Assembly: GCA_947495295.1 (NCBI GenBank)
Contig: CANLYJ010000009.1
Coordinates: 1-64,000, forward strand
Source of the DNA: an uncultured Paracoccaceae bacterium
GTDB taxonomy: Bacteria > Pseudomonadota > Alphaproteobacteria > Rhodobacterales > Rhodobacteraceae
Direction of reading: 5' to 3'
Length of the DNA stretch: 64,000 nt
The first letter of the stretch is position 1; every line of letters starts with the position of its first letter. The position numbers and the translations under genes were made by a program. The notes under the pieces were generated by a model. That model did no database searches. It was not told the origin of the DNA and saw nothing but the letters and a program-made list of their open reading frames with translations. Positions 8,281-17,493 of this stretch are shown piece after piece.

Positions 8281-8679
8281 TCAAGAGACGTTTCCGAATC
8301 CCGGTTTTGCGCACAATACTTTGGTTTCTTTCAGCCCCAAGAGCGCCAGAATGAGCCCGCAAAGCAGGCTTGCCACCAACAGGCCCGTCACGGCCCAAGG
8401 CGGCGAAGCGGGTGTTGTGCGTGCCATGTGAAGTGTCGCGAGAAACGTTGGTAAATGTTCGACTACGCCGATTGACGCAATTGCCCATGGTACCCACTGC
8501 GCGCCCTGTCTGAAGGGGATCAGCAACAAAATGATGATCCCCAAAGCCGTTGCCAGATTTCCAGCCCCTTCTCTGCGGACGACCAGAGGATGATAACTTT
8601 GGTTGCTGACATGACAGGCGCACATTCGCACGCCAGCATGCAATGCGGATTGAAGAAACGTGCAAACAAGTTGTGACAT
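8281..8679 (-). CDS. Small membrane protein, possibly with a damaged N-terminus
   Basis: 132 residues with three hydrophobic segments: ~41-56 (NLATALGIIILLLIPF), 63-78 and 97-115. The block GNLATALGIIILLLIPFRQG looks like a conserved membrane motif, but the first ~38 residues (Cys- and His-rich, no membrane segment) look unlike the rest, so the true start may be internal or the N-terminus may have been lost by frameshift. No function can be assigned. Upstream is the divergent AraC-type regulator at 8778. Confidence 0.45.
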   Translation of the reverse strand: MSQLVCTFLQSALHAGVRMCACHVSNQSYHPLVVRREGAGNLATALGIIILLLIPFRQGAQWVPWAIASIGVVEHLPTFLATLHMARTTPASPPWAVTGLLVASLLCGLILALLGLKETKVLCAKPGFGNVS

Positions 8680-8777
8680 TCGCGCTGCTTGTCTTGAGGG
8701 TCACATCAAATGATGGGAGCGTCTTCAAGCCCGGGAATTGTCCTGAAGCGGCCCGCGATACATGATGAGAATGCCAA

Positions 8778-9503
8778 ATGTCGAACCCTGTTTACAGCTT
8801 TCACAATCACCGGTTTTCGTTTGCTACCGGTGCGCTGGCGCTACATCAAAACCTGATGACCTGCGTCATTGTCGGGCGGAACTATCCCGTGACCGTGTCG
8901 AATGATCACGACTGGCTGACAGCGCAAATTATATGCATAAAACCGGGTGTGCCGCATCGTGTGACCGTGCCGGAGGGTGGCGCGGAAATTGTCTATCTTG
9001 ACGGCATCCAACTTGCTGCGGCGCAGTCGGCGTTTGCACCGCTTTCGCCCGAATGGCACGCATTGCCTGATGCGTTTGAGGCCCAGGACCACACTGCCAT
9101 ATCGGTGTTTCGCGATTTGCTGAACACAGACCACACCCCGCCTGATCCAGACGTCATGAAAGTCGTCCATGCGCTTTACACAGAACCCTTTACCCGCCTG
9201 TCGCAATCTGACCTTGCCGATGCGCTTTATCTGGAACGGACGCAGGCGTTGCGACATTTCAAAGCCACCACGGGGCAAACCTTTCGCCGGTTCAAGATCT
9301 GGGCCGCGATAGTTTCAGCCACCCGCAGCGCGCATCAAGGCGAGCAAATCGGCCTTGCGGGCATTGAGACCGGTTTTTCAGATGCGGCGCATCTTGCGCG
9401 AACGGCAAGCACTGTGTTCGGCGTGACGCCTACGGCAGGGCTGTCTGGCTTAACGGGGATTGTGACGCTGCCCGGCATACCGCCTTTGCATCAGCCCAAA
9501 TGA
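8778..9503 (+). CDS. AraC family transcriptional regulator
   Basis: 241 residues. The N-terminal ~120 residues look like a cupin-type sensor (IKPGVPHRVTVPEGGAEIVYLDG). The C-terminal ~100 residues carry the AraC DNA-binding domain, with helix-turn-helix elements LSQSDLADALYLERTQALRHFKATTG and IGLAGIETGFSDAAHLARTASTVFG. It probably controls neighbouring genes of this accessory stretch; the 8281 gene is divergent from it. It is one of three AraC-type regulators within 7.6 kb. Confidence 0.8.
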   Translation: MSNPVYSFHNHRFSFATGALALHQNLMTCVIVGRNYPVTVSNDHDWLTAQIICIKPGVPHRVTVPEGGAEIVYLDGIQLAAAQSAFAPLSPEWHALPDAFEAQDHTAISVFRDLLNTDHTPPDPDVMKVVHALYTEPFTRLSQSDLADALYLERTQALRHFKATTGQTFRRFKIWAAIVSATRSAHQGEQIGLAGIETGFSDAAHLARTASTVFGVTPTAGLSGLTGIVTLPGIPPLHQPK

Positions 9504-9612
9504 ACAACCAAACGCGGGCCCGCCAAATGCGAATGGAACGACGAGGCACCCCTTGACTTTGCAAATGCCATGCACCAGCGATGTCGCGATATTGCCGGGC
9601 AAAGGGCCGCCA

Positions 9613-10158
9613 ATGACTGCGCAACCGATCTTTGACATTCGAACAAAAGTGCGCAGACGCATTTTGGAGTACATGTTCGTCGTCCCGATGATGGGCTTGG
9701 CCTTGATCGGCTTGGGGTTATGGTTGCTGCCGGACAGTTTCGTTTTTGAGCCGTCACTCAGCGCAGTAGAGCGTGTCGACGGTTGGGTGGTCGTTGGGCT
9801 GGCTCTTATTGGGGCCGGAATTTACAATATATTCAAAGCCGTTGTTTTGGCTCTTCGCGGTTGCGATTCATCGGGAGAATGGCACTTTCGCCTCACACAG
9901 GATGCGTTGCTGTGGAAAGTCCCTCAGCACCCGTTTGGGCCTGAAGTTGGATTTGATACGAGACTTACGGACATCACAGAAGTCGAGTTTCGCACGATCA
10001 CCGCCTACGAGAAAACCGATATAAGTGAGTACTGGGTTCACTTCAGGGACGGGTCGGAAACACAGCTTATGGCGTATACGGGCGTGACGCTTTCGTGGCT
10101 TGTTGCCGAAATTCACAAGGCAGGCGTTGATTACAACGAGACACGCATCAATCGGTAG
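9613..10158 (+). CDS. Two-pass membrane protein, unrecognised
   Basis: 181 residues from ATG 9613, chosen because an AAAGGG ribosome site lies just upstream; an in-frame start at 9553 is possible but lacks one. Membrane segments lie near residues 20-42 (FVVPMMGLALIGLGLWLLP) and 55-78. The C-terminal ~100 residues are soluble and rich in beta-type alternation (FDTRLTDITEVEFRTITAYEK), reminiscent of PH-like cytoplasmic domains, but no family is certain. Its 3' end overlaps the convergent AraC gene by 11 bp. Confidence 0.6.
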   Translation: MTAQPIFDIRTKVRRRILEYMFVVPMMGLALIGLGLWLLPDSFVFEPSLSAVERVDGWVVVGLALIGAGIYNIFKAVVLALRGCDSSGEWHFRLTQDALLWKVPQHPFGPEVGFDTRLTDITEVEFRTITAYEKTDISEYWVHFRDGSETQLMAYTGVTLSWLVAEIHKAGVDYNETRINR

Positions 10159-11296
10159 GTCTTGTCTCTGCTGCGTCCCGGTAGGCCTTGGGCGTCATGC
10201 CCGTTTCGCGTTTGAACGCTTTGTAGAATGTCGAGCGCGAGTTAAACCCGACATCCAATGACACCGTCAAAGACGATGCCGCACCCGCAGCAATAAGCGG
10301 TTTTGCCGCCGCGATCCGGTGGTGCGCAATGTAGTCAAAGAACGTCGATCCGATCTGTTCATTCAACGTTTGCGAAACTTGATTGGGCAAAGCGCCGACA
10401 TGGCGCGACAGTTTTTGCAACGAAAGGTTAGGATCAAGATATAACGCATCTTGCGTCATGGCTGATCTAATCCGCGTTGCAAGCTGTTCGGCGTGTGCTG
10501 GTGTTAAAGCAGACCGCGCATACTTTGGCTCGGATGCATCGTTTGACGGCGCTGGTTCTTCGATCACCGTCTCTGGTGGTGCAATCGATGCAAAGGCCAT
10601 TACAAATAACAAAAGGCAGGCCGTTAGGATGTAAAGCAGCTCTTTCACGACGACCTGATCAAACCCTGTGTTATCGGCGACAAAGGTGAACGCAGTTGCG
10701 ACCCACAACGCCACCAGAGAAATCACAAACCAATCGAGCCACCTCAGTTCGCGGTCATCGAGATTGGAATAAAGCGACCGGAGTTTTGACCGGTACGCGC
10801 GCAATCGCTGCACTGTCGCAACGAGATACACGCACGATGAAATCACCCAGCAGAAAATCAGGACAAATGTTGCCATCACCAGCACGGCAGGCAGAATGCC
10901 CTCTGGCAATTCCCCGACAATGAACATTGCAGTCTTGGCCTCGGCCGGTTGCAGCCAATACCCGCACATCACCACGCTGCCCGCAGCCGGCAGTATGATG
11001 TCGCGCCGCCGCAAAACCGAAAGCTGCAGTTCCGTCGTCTTGGCCGCCACGTAATAGAAAACGGCTGGCGGCAAAATGAGCGACAGCACGAATACAACGG
11101 GCAAATAAAAACCGTAAAGCGATGGGACAAATACCAAAACCAGCGGCGTGGAAACGATACCGCCGCACACGCCAAAGACCAGTGCCAGATAGAACCGTCC
11201 AAGCCCGTCGCGTGTGCCGCGCACAGCTGACATTGCGCCCGCCAGTGCAATGCCCAGGCAGGCAGCAGAAAGGGCTATGGTTCCATGGTTAATCAT
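10148..11296 (-). CDS. AraC family regulator with N-terminal polytopic membrane sensor
   Basis: 382 residues from ATG 11296 (MINHGT). The first ~230 residues hold about seven hydrophobic segments, and the C-terminal ~110 residues an AraC domain (LSLQKLSRHVGALPNQVSQTLNEQ and LTVSLDVGFNSRSTFYKAFKRETGMTPKAYR). This arrangement is a one-component membrane-bound regulator that may sense an envelope or lipid-soluble signal. The upstream extension to 11398 lacks hydrophobic or family character. It is divergent from the membrane gene at 11446, a plausible target. Confidence 0.78.
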   Translation of the reverse strand: MINHGTIALSAACLGIALAGAMSAVRGTRDGLGRFYLALVFGVCGGIVSTPLVLVFVPSLYGFYLPVVFVLSLILPPAVFYYVAAKTTELQLSVLRRRDIILPAAGSVVMCGYWLQPAEAKTAMFIVGELPEGILPAVLVMATFVLIFCWVISSCVYLVATVQRLRAYRSKLRSLYSNLDDRELRWLDWFVISLVALWVATAFTFVADNTGFDQVVVKELLYILTACLLLFVMAFASIAPPETVIEEPAPSNDASEPKYARSALTPAHAEQLATRIRSAMTQDALYLDPNLSLQKLSRHVGALPNQVSQTLNEQIGSTFFDYIAHHRIAAAKPLIAAGAASSLTVSLDVGFNSRSTFYKAFKRETGMTPKAYRDAAETRPTD

Positions 11297-11445
11297 CCTG
11301 ATTAATAGGCAAAATTCTTTGCCAGCATCAATGCGTGAACGCGTTCTGCGCGCATAGAAAATAATACGCGCCGTCCCGCGCGGACGACAGACTGACATCT
11401 CTGGGGCACTGAGGGTTCAAACTTCAACAACGCCAGAGAATCCCA

Positions 11446-12141
11446 ATGTTCGTTTTTATCGCCCTCACAACCGTAGCCCACGTCGCATCCGGAGGTATCG
11501 CCGTTGTTATGGGGGCGATCACGCTTGCTGTCCGAAAGGGTGCGCGGCATCACATCAACGCGGGTCGCATCTTTACGCTCTGTATGGGGCTGTCGTCATT
11601 CCTTGGTGCGGCCCTTGGCCTGATCAAGTTTGAGACCTTCTTTATCACTTTCCATGCAGGCGTACTTGGGGTGACGTTGGTTCTGAGCGGTTGGTTGCTG
11701 GCAACAGGGCAGGGCGCGCATCGCAACCGTTCGTTCGTTGCCCTTGGGTGTTTGAACTTTCTCAATACCGGGGGTCTGGTTGCTGCTGGATTCTGTGCGC
11801 TGACCTTGCCCGAGCAAACGCTGCGCGGATTTGCTGCTGCCGATTACTTTTTACTGGCGGGTATGGCGGGCATCGCCCTGATCAACGACCTTATCGTTGT
11901 GTTCCGCAAAACCCTGTCTGATAGACACCGGATCGCACAGCACCTGTGGCGCATGTGTCTGGGGTTCTTCATCGCGGCGGGCTCTGCGTTCACAGGGCCA
12001 GGTGCCGGCATATTCCCTCAGGCCGTGCGCGACAGTGGCATTCTTTCGCTGCCTGAGCTGACAATTATCCTGCTGATGCTGTTCTGGCTTGTCCGCATCC
12101 TTTTTGGAACCAAGCGCCGCCCGCTTCTGACGCGGCGTTGA
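11446..12141 (+). CDS. Polytopic membrane protein (DUF2306-like)
   Basis: 231 residues with about seven hydrophobic segments. The arrangement of small TM helices with histidines (TVAHVASGG, ARHHINAGRIF, FHAGV) recalls DUF2306-type membrane proteins, which may bind haem or another cofactor; this family call is tentative. It is divergent from the membrane-AraC regulator, with ~150 bp between starts, suggesting control by it. Next on the same strand is a MipA-like porin 131 bp downstream. Confidence 0.6.
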   Translation: MFVFIALTTVAHVASGGIAVVMGAITLAVRKGARHHINAGRIFTLCMGLSSFLGAALGLIKFETFFITFHAGVLGVTLVLSGWLLATGQGAHRNRSFVALGCLNFLNTGGLVAAGFCALTLPEQTLRGFAAADYFLLAGMAGIALINDLIVVFRKTLSDRHRIAQHLWRMCLGFFIAAGSAFTGPGAGIFPQAVRDSGILSLPELTIILLMLFWLVRILFGTKRRPLLTRR

Positions 12142-12272
12142 TGTGCGCCACCGGCAGGCGGTTGCGCCCAAAGGCACAGAACGTCCCGAAATCAATCCAA
12201 CGAAAGGCTCATCTGATTGAGCCCCTTAAATTCCACCAACGCGCAGTACAGCGCTCTACGAAAGAGAAGACT

Positions 12273-13103
12273 ATGAAACCTATTTCAACAATCGCCACGA
12301 CCATGATGGTCATCCTGCCTGCCGGTCTTTGTGCGCAAGAATCCGCAGGGGACACTTTTGCCGGACACGACGTCTCTTTCACCATATCGGGCGGCGTGGT
12401 TTCTGCGCCATCGTTTCTCGGCAGTGGCGAGACTGCGGTCTACGCGCTCCCGAACATCTCGGTTGCGATCGGAGACCGTCTCAACATCTCGTTGCTCGAT
12501 GGGGTGTCATATGACGTCTACAAAGGCGGTTACCTTACTGCGGGCGCGGTTTTAACATATGATGTCGGCCGCGAAGACAGCCCGTCTGATCATGAGCTGC
12601 AATTGTCCAAGGTCGCAGAGTCAGAGATCGCTGGACTGGGCGATATCGAAGAGACAGCCGAAATCGGTGGGTACATCGCATACGCTAACGGGAATTTCCA
12701 AGCCAAGCTGGCGGTACGCAAAGGTGTCGAAGGCGGTCATGACGGTGTTGTTGGCGACGTTGACGTCACATACAACGCCCCAGTTGCGCTATTCGGCAAG
12801 CAATCTGTCATCTCGTTTGGTCCGACTGTCAGCTTTTCAGACGACAGCTATGCGAGCACTTTCTTTGACGTCTCTGCTGCACAATCTGCGGCCTCTGGGA
12901 TCAGTGAATACGATGCAGACGGCGGCGTTATGTTATATGGACTGCACGCGTCCGTTTATGTGCCGCTCAATCAGAATGTAGCGCTTGTTGGCTTTGCCGC
13001 GTTTGACCAACTGACCGGAGATGTCGGCGACTCTTCGATCGTGCAAGAGCGTGGGTCAGATGAGCGAACGACCGCCGGACTTGTTGTCAACTACACCTTT
13101 TGA
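12273..13103 (+). CDS. MipA/OmpV-like outer-membrane protein
   Basis: 276 residues from ATG 12273, preceded by ribosome site AAAGAGAAG. The signal peptide is MKPISTIATTMMVILPAGLCAQ. The mature protein shows alternating beta strands and ends in VVNYTF, a terminal Phe typical of outer-membrane barrels. The opening SFTISGGVVSAPSFLGSGE and later SFGPTVSFSDDSYASTFFDVS fit MipA/OmpV family porins. MipA was described as a scaffold for murein synthesis enzymes, while OmpV-like members are porins; the role here is undetermined. Confidence 0.75.
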   Translation: MKPISTIATTMMVILPAGLCAQESAGDTFAGHDVSFTISGGVVSAPSFLGSGETAVYALPNISVAIGDRLNISLLDGVSYDVYKGGYLTAGAVLTYDVGREDSPSDHELQLSKVAESEIAGLGDIEETAEIGGYIAYANGNFQAKLAVRKGVEGGHDGVVGDVDVTYNAPVALFGKQSVISFGPTVSFSDDSYASTFFDVSAAQSAASGISEYDADGGVMLYGLHASVYVPLNQNVALVGFAAFDQLTGDVGDSSIVQERGSDERTTAGLVVNYTF

Positions 13104-13125
13104 TGATGATCCAGTAACCGACGCT

Positions 13126-13158
13126 GTAGTGACCGGATATTTTAGGTCTGGTCGCTAC
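13126..13158 (+). terminator. Possible hairpin after the MipA-like gene
   Basis: GTAGTGACC (13126-13134) pairs with GGTCGCTAC (13150-13158) with one G-T wobble and a 15-base loop. No T-run follows, so a terminator role is uncertain. Confidence 0.35.
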
Positions 13159-13211
13159 ACAGATACAAGACCAAGCTATCTTGCTGTTTTGAGAGAATAG
13201 AAAAGACAAAG

Positions 13212-14282
13212 ATGCCGCATTTAGCACACGCACCCCCCGAGAGGGTCTTGGCGCCTTATCGCGGTGATGCGACGGCTGTTGTTACCAGTGTCATGCACAA
13301 CAGCGAAATGAACGTCACCGCTGCTGGGACATTTGATCAAGCCCAAAGCACCCCGCCCGAAGATCTGATCTTCGAGATCGGATCAATTACTAAAGTCTTT
13401 ACCGCGCTTTTGCTGTCTCTTCTCGTGGAGGAGGGGAAGATCGACGCCAGCCGGCCGATTAACGCTTTGGCAAAAGAGTTGTCAGATGTCCCGTCGTGGA
13501 TCACACCGAGGGCGCTGGCCACGCATACCAGCGGTCTGCCACGCATTCATGTACCGCTTTGGAAGGCAATGATTTTTTCTCTGCCCGAAGACCCCTATGC
13601 GACATTCTCAAGAGGTGATCTGCTTGCCTGGTTCAATAGGCACAAAGGATCGAGACGACCCCGCCGCATCCGGCATGCATATTCCAATCTAGGCTTCGGC
13701 CTTTTAGGCGAAGCAATCGCGATAAGCGAAGGGAAGCCCTTTCAAGAGTTGTTGACTGAAAAGGTGATTGCGCCTCTTGGGCTTGTTGATACGGCATCAA
13801 AATTGACGATGTCACAGCAAGCGCGTTTTATGCAGCCATTCAACACCAAAGACAAACCTGTCACCCCATGGACATTCCAAGCCATCGCTGGGGCAGGATG
13901 CCTGCGGTCGACCGCGCGGGATTTGGGGCATTTCTCGAAGGCCGTCATGGGCGCGCTGGTCAATCCTGTGTCGCCACTAGATCGCGCGATCTGCCGAAGT
14001 GCTGAGCCAGTGTTGGGTTTGGGGCCGCGAGGCATAACAGAGCCAGTGGCACAATGCCTTGGGTGGTTGTCCATCAAAGTGAACGCCAATGCGCCGCGTA
14101 TGCTATTCCACAACGGAGGCACCGCAGGGTCCACATCTTCTCTCTACATCTGCCCCACCAAAAACGCTGCCGTCACAATATTATCGAACCGCGGTGTGGC
14201 CGCTGGCTTGTGGTCAAGCATCCAACTGCAATGGTCTAAGCCTGACCAAGCAATAAACGATCTGTTCGCAGCTATGGATTAG
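13212..14282 (+). CDS. Serine hydrolase, class C beta-lactamase/DD-peptidase fold
   Basis: 356 residues. Catalytic motifs are visible: S58-I-T-K61 (SxxK), Y157-S-N159 (YxN) and, near residue 304, HNGGTAG in place of the KTG box. No convincing signal peptide is present (MPHLAHAPPE), so it is probably cytoplasmic, which is unlike a secreted AmpC. Family members include esterases, D-aminopeptidases and beta-lactamases. Activity against antibiotics cannot be inferred. It stands alone, followed by a convergent fragment. Confidence 0.75.
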   Translation: MPHLAHAPPERVLAPYRGDATAVVTSVMHNSEMNVTAAGTFDQAQSTPPEDLIFEIGSITKVFTALLLSLLVEEGKIDASRPINALAKELSDVPSWITPRALATHTSGLPRIHVPLWKAMIFSLPEDPYATFSRGDLLAWFNRHKGSRRPRRIRHAYSNLGFGLLGEAIAISEGKPFQELLTEKVIAPLGLVDTASKLTMSQQARFMQPFNTKDKPVTPWTFQAIAGAGCLRSTARDLGHFSKAVMGALVNPVSPLDRAICRSAEPVLGLGPRGITEPVAQCLGWLSIKVNANAPRMLFHNGGTAGSTSSLYICPTKNAAVTILSNRGVAAGLWSSIQLQWSKPDQAINDLFAAMD

Positions 14283-14565
14283 AGCACCTGTGTGAGGCGC
14301 ACCACCTCAGTGTCTGCTATGCTTGCGAGGTGAGCATTGTTTCCGTGGGGTGCGTGCAAGCTGAGTGAATAGCGGCTTCTTTTACCGCATTGCATCGGCA
14401 CATCTAAGGCAACCCAGCGCCCTTCTTGCTGCGAGCGTATGCAGCGACGATTCAATATTTCGGTTATGGGCTCATTTGAGACCTTCGCCACAACCTGCGC
14501 GGAGGCCCGTTTCCCTATTTGGGTCAGAACGGTGACGTAAAGGTCAAAGTCATCTGACGTTCAAC
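14279..14565 (-). pseudogene. Possible degraded gene fragment
   Basis: A reading frame ending at 14279 (TAA overlapping the hydrolase stop) reads back as ...RCIRSQQEGRW, NEPITEILNRR and, upstream of the GTG at 14488, continues DFDLYVTVLTQIGKRASAQ without a start codon before an in-frame stop near 14565. In another frame an ATG lies at the same place (MTLTFTSPF, then stop). This pattern suggests an old frameshifted or truncated gene, but chance is possible. I see nothing else in 14283-14676. Confidence 0.3.
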
Positions 14566-14676
14566 AATTTGTCCGATGCGGATCAGCGGGGGGTGCGCGT
14601 TGTGCCGCGCATCTGGCACTGCTTGGGTTTTGGCCAGCAGTGCCAGACGTAAAGCGCGGTGACGCAAGCGTAGGGC

Positions 14677-15867
14677 TTATTCAGCCGGTTCGGTTGCCTT
14701 TGTCCCCCGGCTTTCCTTTTCGGCGGCGTAGTTGGTCTGTGCCGTCTCGACCGCCTTTGCGTGGATTTCCGCCAGTTCGGGCCGCATCTTTTGCGCCCGC
14801 ATTGCAGCGTTCATCGTTGACATGTGCTGGCCCTGGAAATGCGGGAAGACCTCGCGCGCGATCAGTTCGTAGGATTTGCGCGTGGCGTCGAAATTGGCCC
14901 AGTTATGCGCCAGCATCAGATAGGCGCCGAAGCCGCCATTGGATTGCTTCCAAAGCCGGTCGATCTGGGCGCGGCACATCTCGGGCGTGCCGATGGCGCC
15001 AAAGCCGCTATCGTTGATAAAGTCGATCATTTCCTTGGCGTTCTGCCCCGGCATCGACATTTGCGGGAAGGCCGCGATTTCCTGAAAATAGTTGAACCAA
15101 TGTTCGATGCCGTATTCCACATCGCGCCGCGCCTGTTCCGCCGTTTCGGCAATGTGGCAGAGGCCGACGAGCCGCCATTTGGACCGGTCGGGCGTGTGGC
15201 CGTAATGTTTCGCTTCTTCTTCGATCACGTCCCAATGCAGCGCCAGCGCGTCGAAACCGGCGGCGGTTGTGGCCCCGATGGAAATCATGCCGGTCCCGTA
15301 TTTGCCTGCGAGCTTTGGCCCGGTGGGCGAGGCGACGGCGGCGGTGGCCAGATCGAAGTTGGAATAGGGGCGCAGATGCAGTCGCGCGTCTTTCAGCACC
15401 CAGCGGTCATTTTCGAAATTCACCGGTTCATCGGATCGCAAGAGCCGCGTGATGATATCCAGCCCATCGGCCAGCAACCCGCGCGTGTCCTTTTGGCTAA
15501 GCCCGATCATTGCCGCGTCCGTGGGCAGTGACCCCGGCCCAAGCCCCAGCATCGCCCGTCCGCGCGTCAGGTGGTCAAGTTGGACGATCTTTTCAGCCAC
15601 CCAAAGCGGGTTGTGATAGCTGACCGACACAACGCCTGTGCCCAGTTTGATCCGCTTTGTGCGCGGTGCCGCACTTGCGATCATCAGTTCCGGGCTGGCC
15701 GAGATTTCAGACCCGGCAGAATGGTGTTCGCCGAACCAGACCTCGTCATAGTCGCAGCGGTCAAGCCACTGCACCAGTTCGAGGTCTTGTTCCAGCGCAA
15801 GCGTGGGGTTGATCCCCGGCTTGTGGAACGGGGCAAGAAAAATGCCAAAACGCATACGGTCGTTCAT
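14677..15867 (-). CDS. LLM-class flavin-dependent monooxygenase (limonene monooxygenase-like)
   Basis: 396 residues from ATG 15867, which has a GGGAGGACT ribosome site; the extension to 15936 lacks similarity. It is a luciferase-like TIM barrel: MRFGIFLAPFHKPG, DEVWFGEHHSAGSE, LGTGVVSVSYHNPLWVAE, and RAMLGLGPGSLPTDA are typical. Length and motifs resemble LimB-type limonene 1,2-monooxygenases and related FMNH2-dependent enzymes, which need a flavin reductase. No reductase is adjacent, so the substrate is unknown. Confidence 0.82.
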   Translation of the reverse strand: MNDRMRFGIFLAPFHKPGINPTLALEQDLELVQWLDRCDYDEVWFGEHHSAGSEISASPELMIASAAPRTKRIKLGTGVVSVSYHNPLWVAEKIVQLDHLTRGRAMLGLGPGSLPTDAAMIGLSQKDTRGLLADGLDIITRLLRSDEPVNFENDRWVLKDARLHLRPYSNFDLATAAVASPTGPKLAGKYGTGMISIGATTAAGFDALALHWDVIEEEAKHYGHTPDRSKWRLVGLCHIAETAEQARRDVEYGIEHWFNYFQEIAAFPQMSMPGQNAKEMIDFINDSGFGAIGTPEMCRAQIDRLWKQSNGGFGAYLMLAHNWANFDATRKSYELIAREVFPHFQGQHMSTMNAAMRAQKMRPELAEIHAKAVETAQTNYAAEKESRGTKATEPAE

Positions 15868-15977
15868 TCTTAGTCCTCCCTTTGGGTCACCTGCTGAAAT
15901 GCGATGACGTAGGGTCAGCCTAAGCGGAGTGCGCATAATTACGAAGGATTATTCGCCGGGTGCTGCTGGGCGGCGGC

Positions 15978-16169
15978 TTACCACGTGCCGGCATCGACCC
16001 AGAGCCAGAAGACCAACCCCCAGATGATCCCGGCCGCCAGCATGCCGATACCCGCCCAGGCGACGTAATCCCATTCATTGGTAATACCCCACCCCATGAC
16101 CATCCCGCCCCCGGCGACAAGGATAACCGGCATAAAGAGGCTAACGATAAACCGAATGACTGATTTCAT
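15978..16169 (-). CDS. Small two-helix membrane protein
   Basis: 63 residues with two hydrophobic helices (~8-27 and ~36-58) separated by a short polar loop (TNEWDY), rich in Trp and Gly. GGAG lies about 14 bp upstream of the ATG. No family or function recognised; it sits divergently from hydroxypyruvate isomerase. Confidence 0.5.
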   Translation of the reverse strand: MKSVIRFIVSLFMPVILVAGGGMVMGWGITNEWDYVAWAGIGMLAAGIIWGLVFWLWVDAGTW

Positions 16170-16288
16170 TTTTCGTCTGCTCCAGATGTCCTCACCCGAG
16201 AGATTAGTGGACCGGCTTCGTTTTGCAACTCTTGCATGATCGGCTGACTTTCGTGAAAACTTATTGGATTGATCAAAGGACGCTGCCT

Positions 16289-17050
16289 ATGCCGAAATTC
16301 TGTGCCAACCTGACATGGCTTTTTACCGAATTGCCGTTCATCGAACGGTTCGCCGCGGCCAAGGAGGCAGGGTTTGATGCGGTGGAGGTGCTGTTTCCCT
16401 ATGACGTGAATGCGCAGGATATCGTCAATGAATTGGGCCGCTATGAACAAAAGATGGCCCTGATCAATTGCCCGCCCCCGAACTATACCGGTGGTGATCC
16501 GGGTTGGGCGGCTGTGCCTGATCTGCAAGCCCGGTTTCGCCGTGATTTTCCACGTGCCGCCCGCTATGCCCGCACCCTGCATGCCCAACATGTGCATGTC
16601 ATGGCGGGCGAGGCGGCAGGCGATGATGCCAAGGCGATGCTGATTGAAAACCTGCGCTGGGCCGCAGCCGAGGCCCCCAAACAAAGTCTGACGATTGAGC
16701 CGCTGAACCCGGTGGATAAGCCGGGTTACTTCCTGTCAGATTTCTACCTGGCCCGCGAGGTGATTGAGGCCGTGGATGCCCCCAATGTCCGGTTGCAGTT
16801 TGACGCCTATCACGCCGCCCGCATTCATGGTGACCCTGTGGCCCTGTGGGCCGAGATGCGTGACATCACCGCCCATGTGCAGATCGCCCAGACACCGCAT
16901 CGCTCTGAACCGGATAAGGGTGAGGTTGATTATCCCGCTTTCTTTGCCGCACTGGACGCGGATGGCTATGACGGTTGGGTATCTGCCGAATATAAGCCCC
17001 TTGCTGACACGTTGGCTGGCCTTGCTTGGTTGCCAAATGACCCCTCCTGA
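16289..17050 (+). CDS. hyi: Hydroxypyruvate isomerase
   Basis: 253 residues from ATG 16289 with AAAGGA nine bases upstream. It is an AP endonuclease-2-like TIM barrel: FCANLTWLFTELPFIERFAAAKEAGFDAVE opens as in Hyi proteins, and TIEPLNP, LQFDAYHA and AEYKP carry the expected metal ligands (Glu, Asp-x-x-His, Glu). Hyi interconverts hydroxypyruvate and tartronate semialdehyde in glyoxylate metabolism. The neighbours are not the gcl/glxR genes usually found with it, so a related sugar isomerase is possible. Confidence 0.82.
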   Translation: MPKFCANLTWLFTELPFIERFAAAKEAGFDAVEVLFPYDVNAQDIVNELGRYEQKMALINCPPPNYTGGDPGWAAVPDLQARFRRDFPRAARYARTLHAQHVHVMAGEAAGDDAKAMLIENLRWAAAEAPKQSLTIEPLNPVDKPGYFLSDFYLAREVIEAVDAPNVRLQFDAYHAARIHGDPVALWAEMRDITAHVQIAQTPHRSEPDKGEVDYPAFFAALDADGYDGWVSAEYKPLADTLAGLAWLPNDPS

Positions 17051-17127
17051 AATGATGCTGACATAACGCTGTCAGTAGGGGTATGATTAAAGCGTCTCAT
17101 CAACCGATCAATCAAGGAGATGGAAAG

Positions 17128-17493
17128 ATGAGCGGACGCAACATTATCGTTTGGGGTGAAATTCCGGTGACGGATATGGAAAAGTCGGTGGCCTTTTATA
17201 ACAAGGTCTTTGGCTATGAGATGACGATCGACAATTCCGGCCCAAACCCGATGGCCGTATTGGGTGGGTCAATGGATGATGCGGGCGGCCACCTGTACCC
17301 CGGCAAGCCTGCGCCGGATGGTGGCAACACGATCCATCTGGGCTTGGAGGACAGTCTGGAGGCGGGCATGGAGCGTTGCAAAACAGCTGGCGGTGAAATC
17401 GTGGGTGATGTGATCGCCATGCCCTTTGGCCGCTTTGCCTATGCCAAGGATCTGGATGGCAATTCGATTGGCCTGTTTGAGGCCGCCAAATAA
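17128..17493 (+). CDS. VOC-family (glyoxalase/bleomycin resistance fold) protein
   Basis: 121 residues from ATG 17128 with AAGGAG ribosome site. It has the paired beta-alpha-beta-beta-beta pattern (GEIPVTDMEKSVAFYNKVFGYEMT, then KDLDGNSIGLFE at the end), with Glu residues at usual metal positions. The substrate is unknown. Its stop overlaps the ATG of the WYL regulator by one base (TAATG), so they form a coupled pair; the regulator may respond to the same compound. Confidence 0.78.
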   Translation: MSGRNIIVWGEIPVTDMEKSVAFYNKVFGYEMTIDNSGPNPMAVLGGSMDDAGGHLYPGKPAPDGGNTIHLGLEDSLEAGMERCKTAGGEIVGDVIAMPFGRFAYAKDLDGNSIGLFEAAK

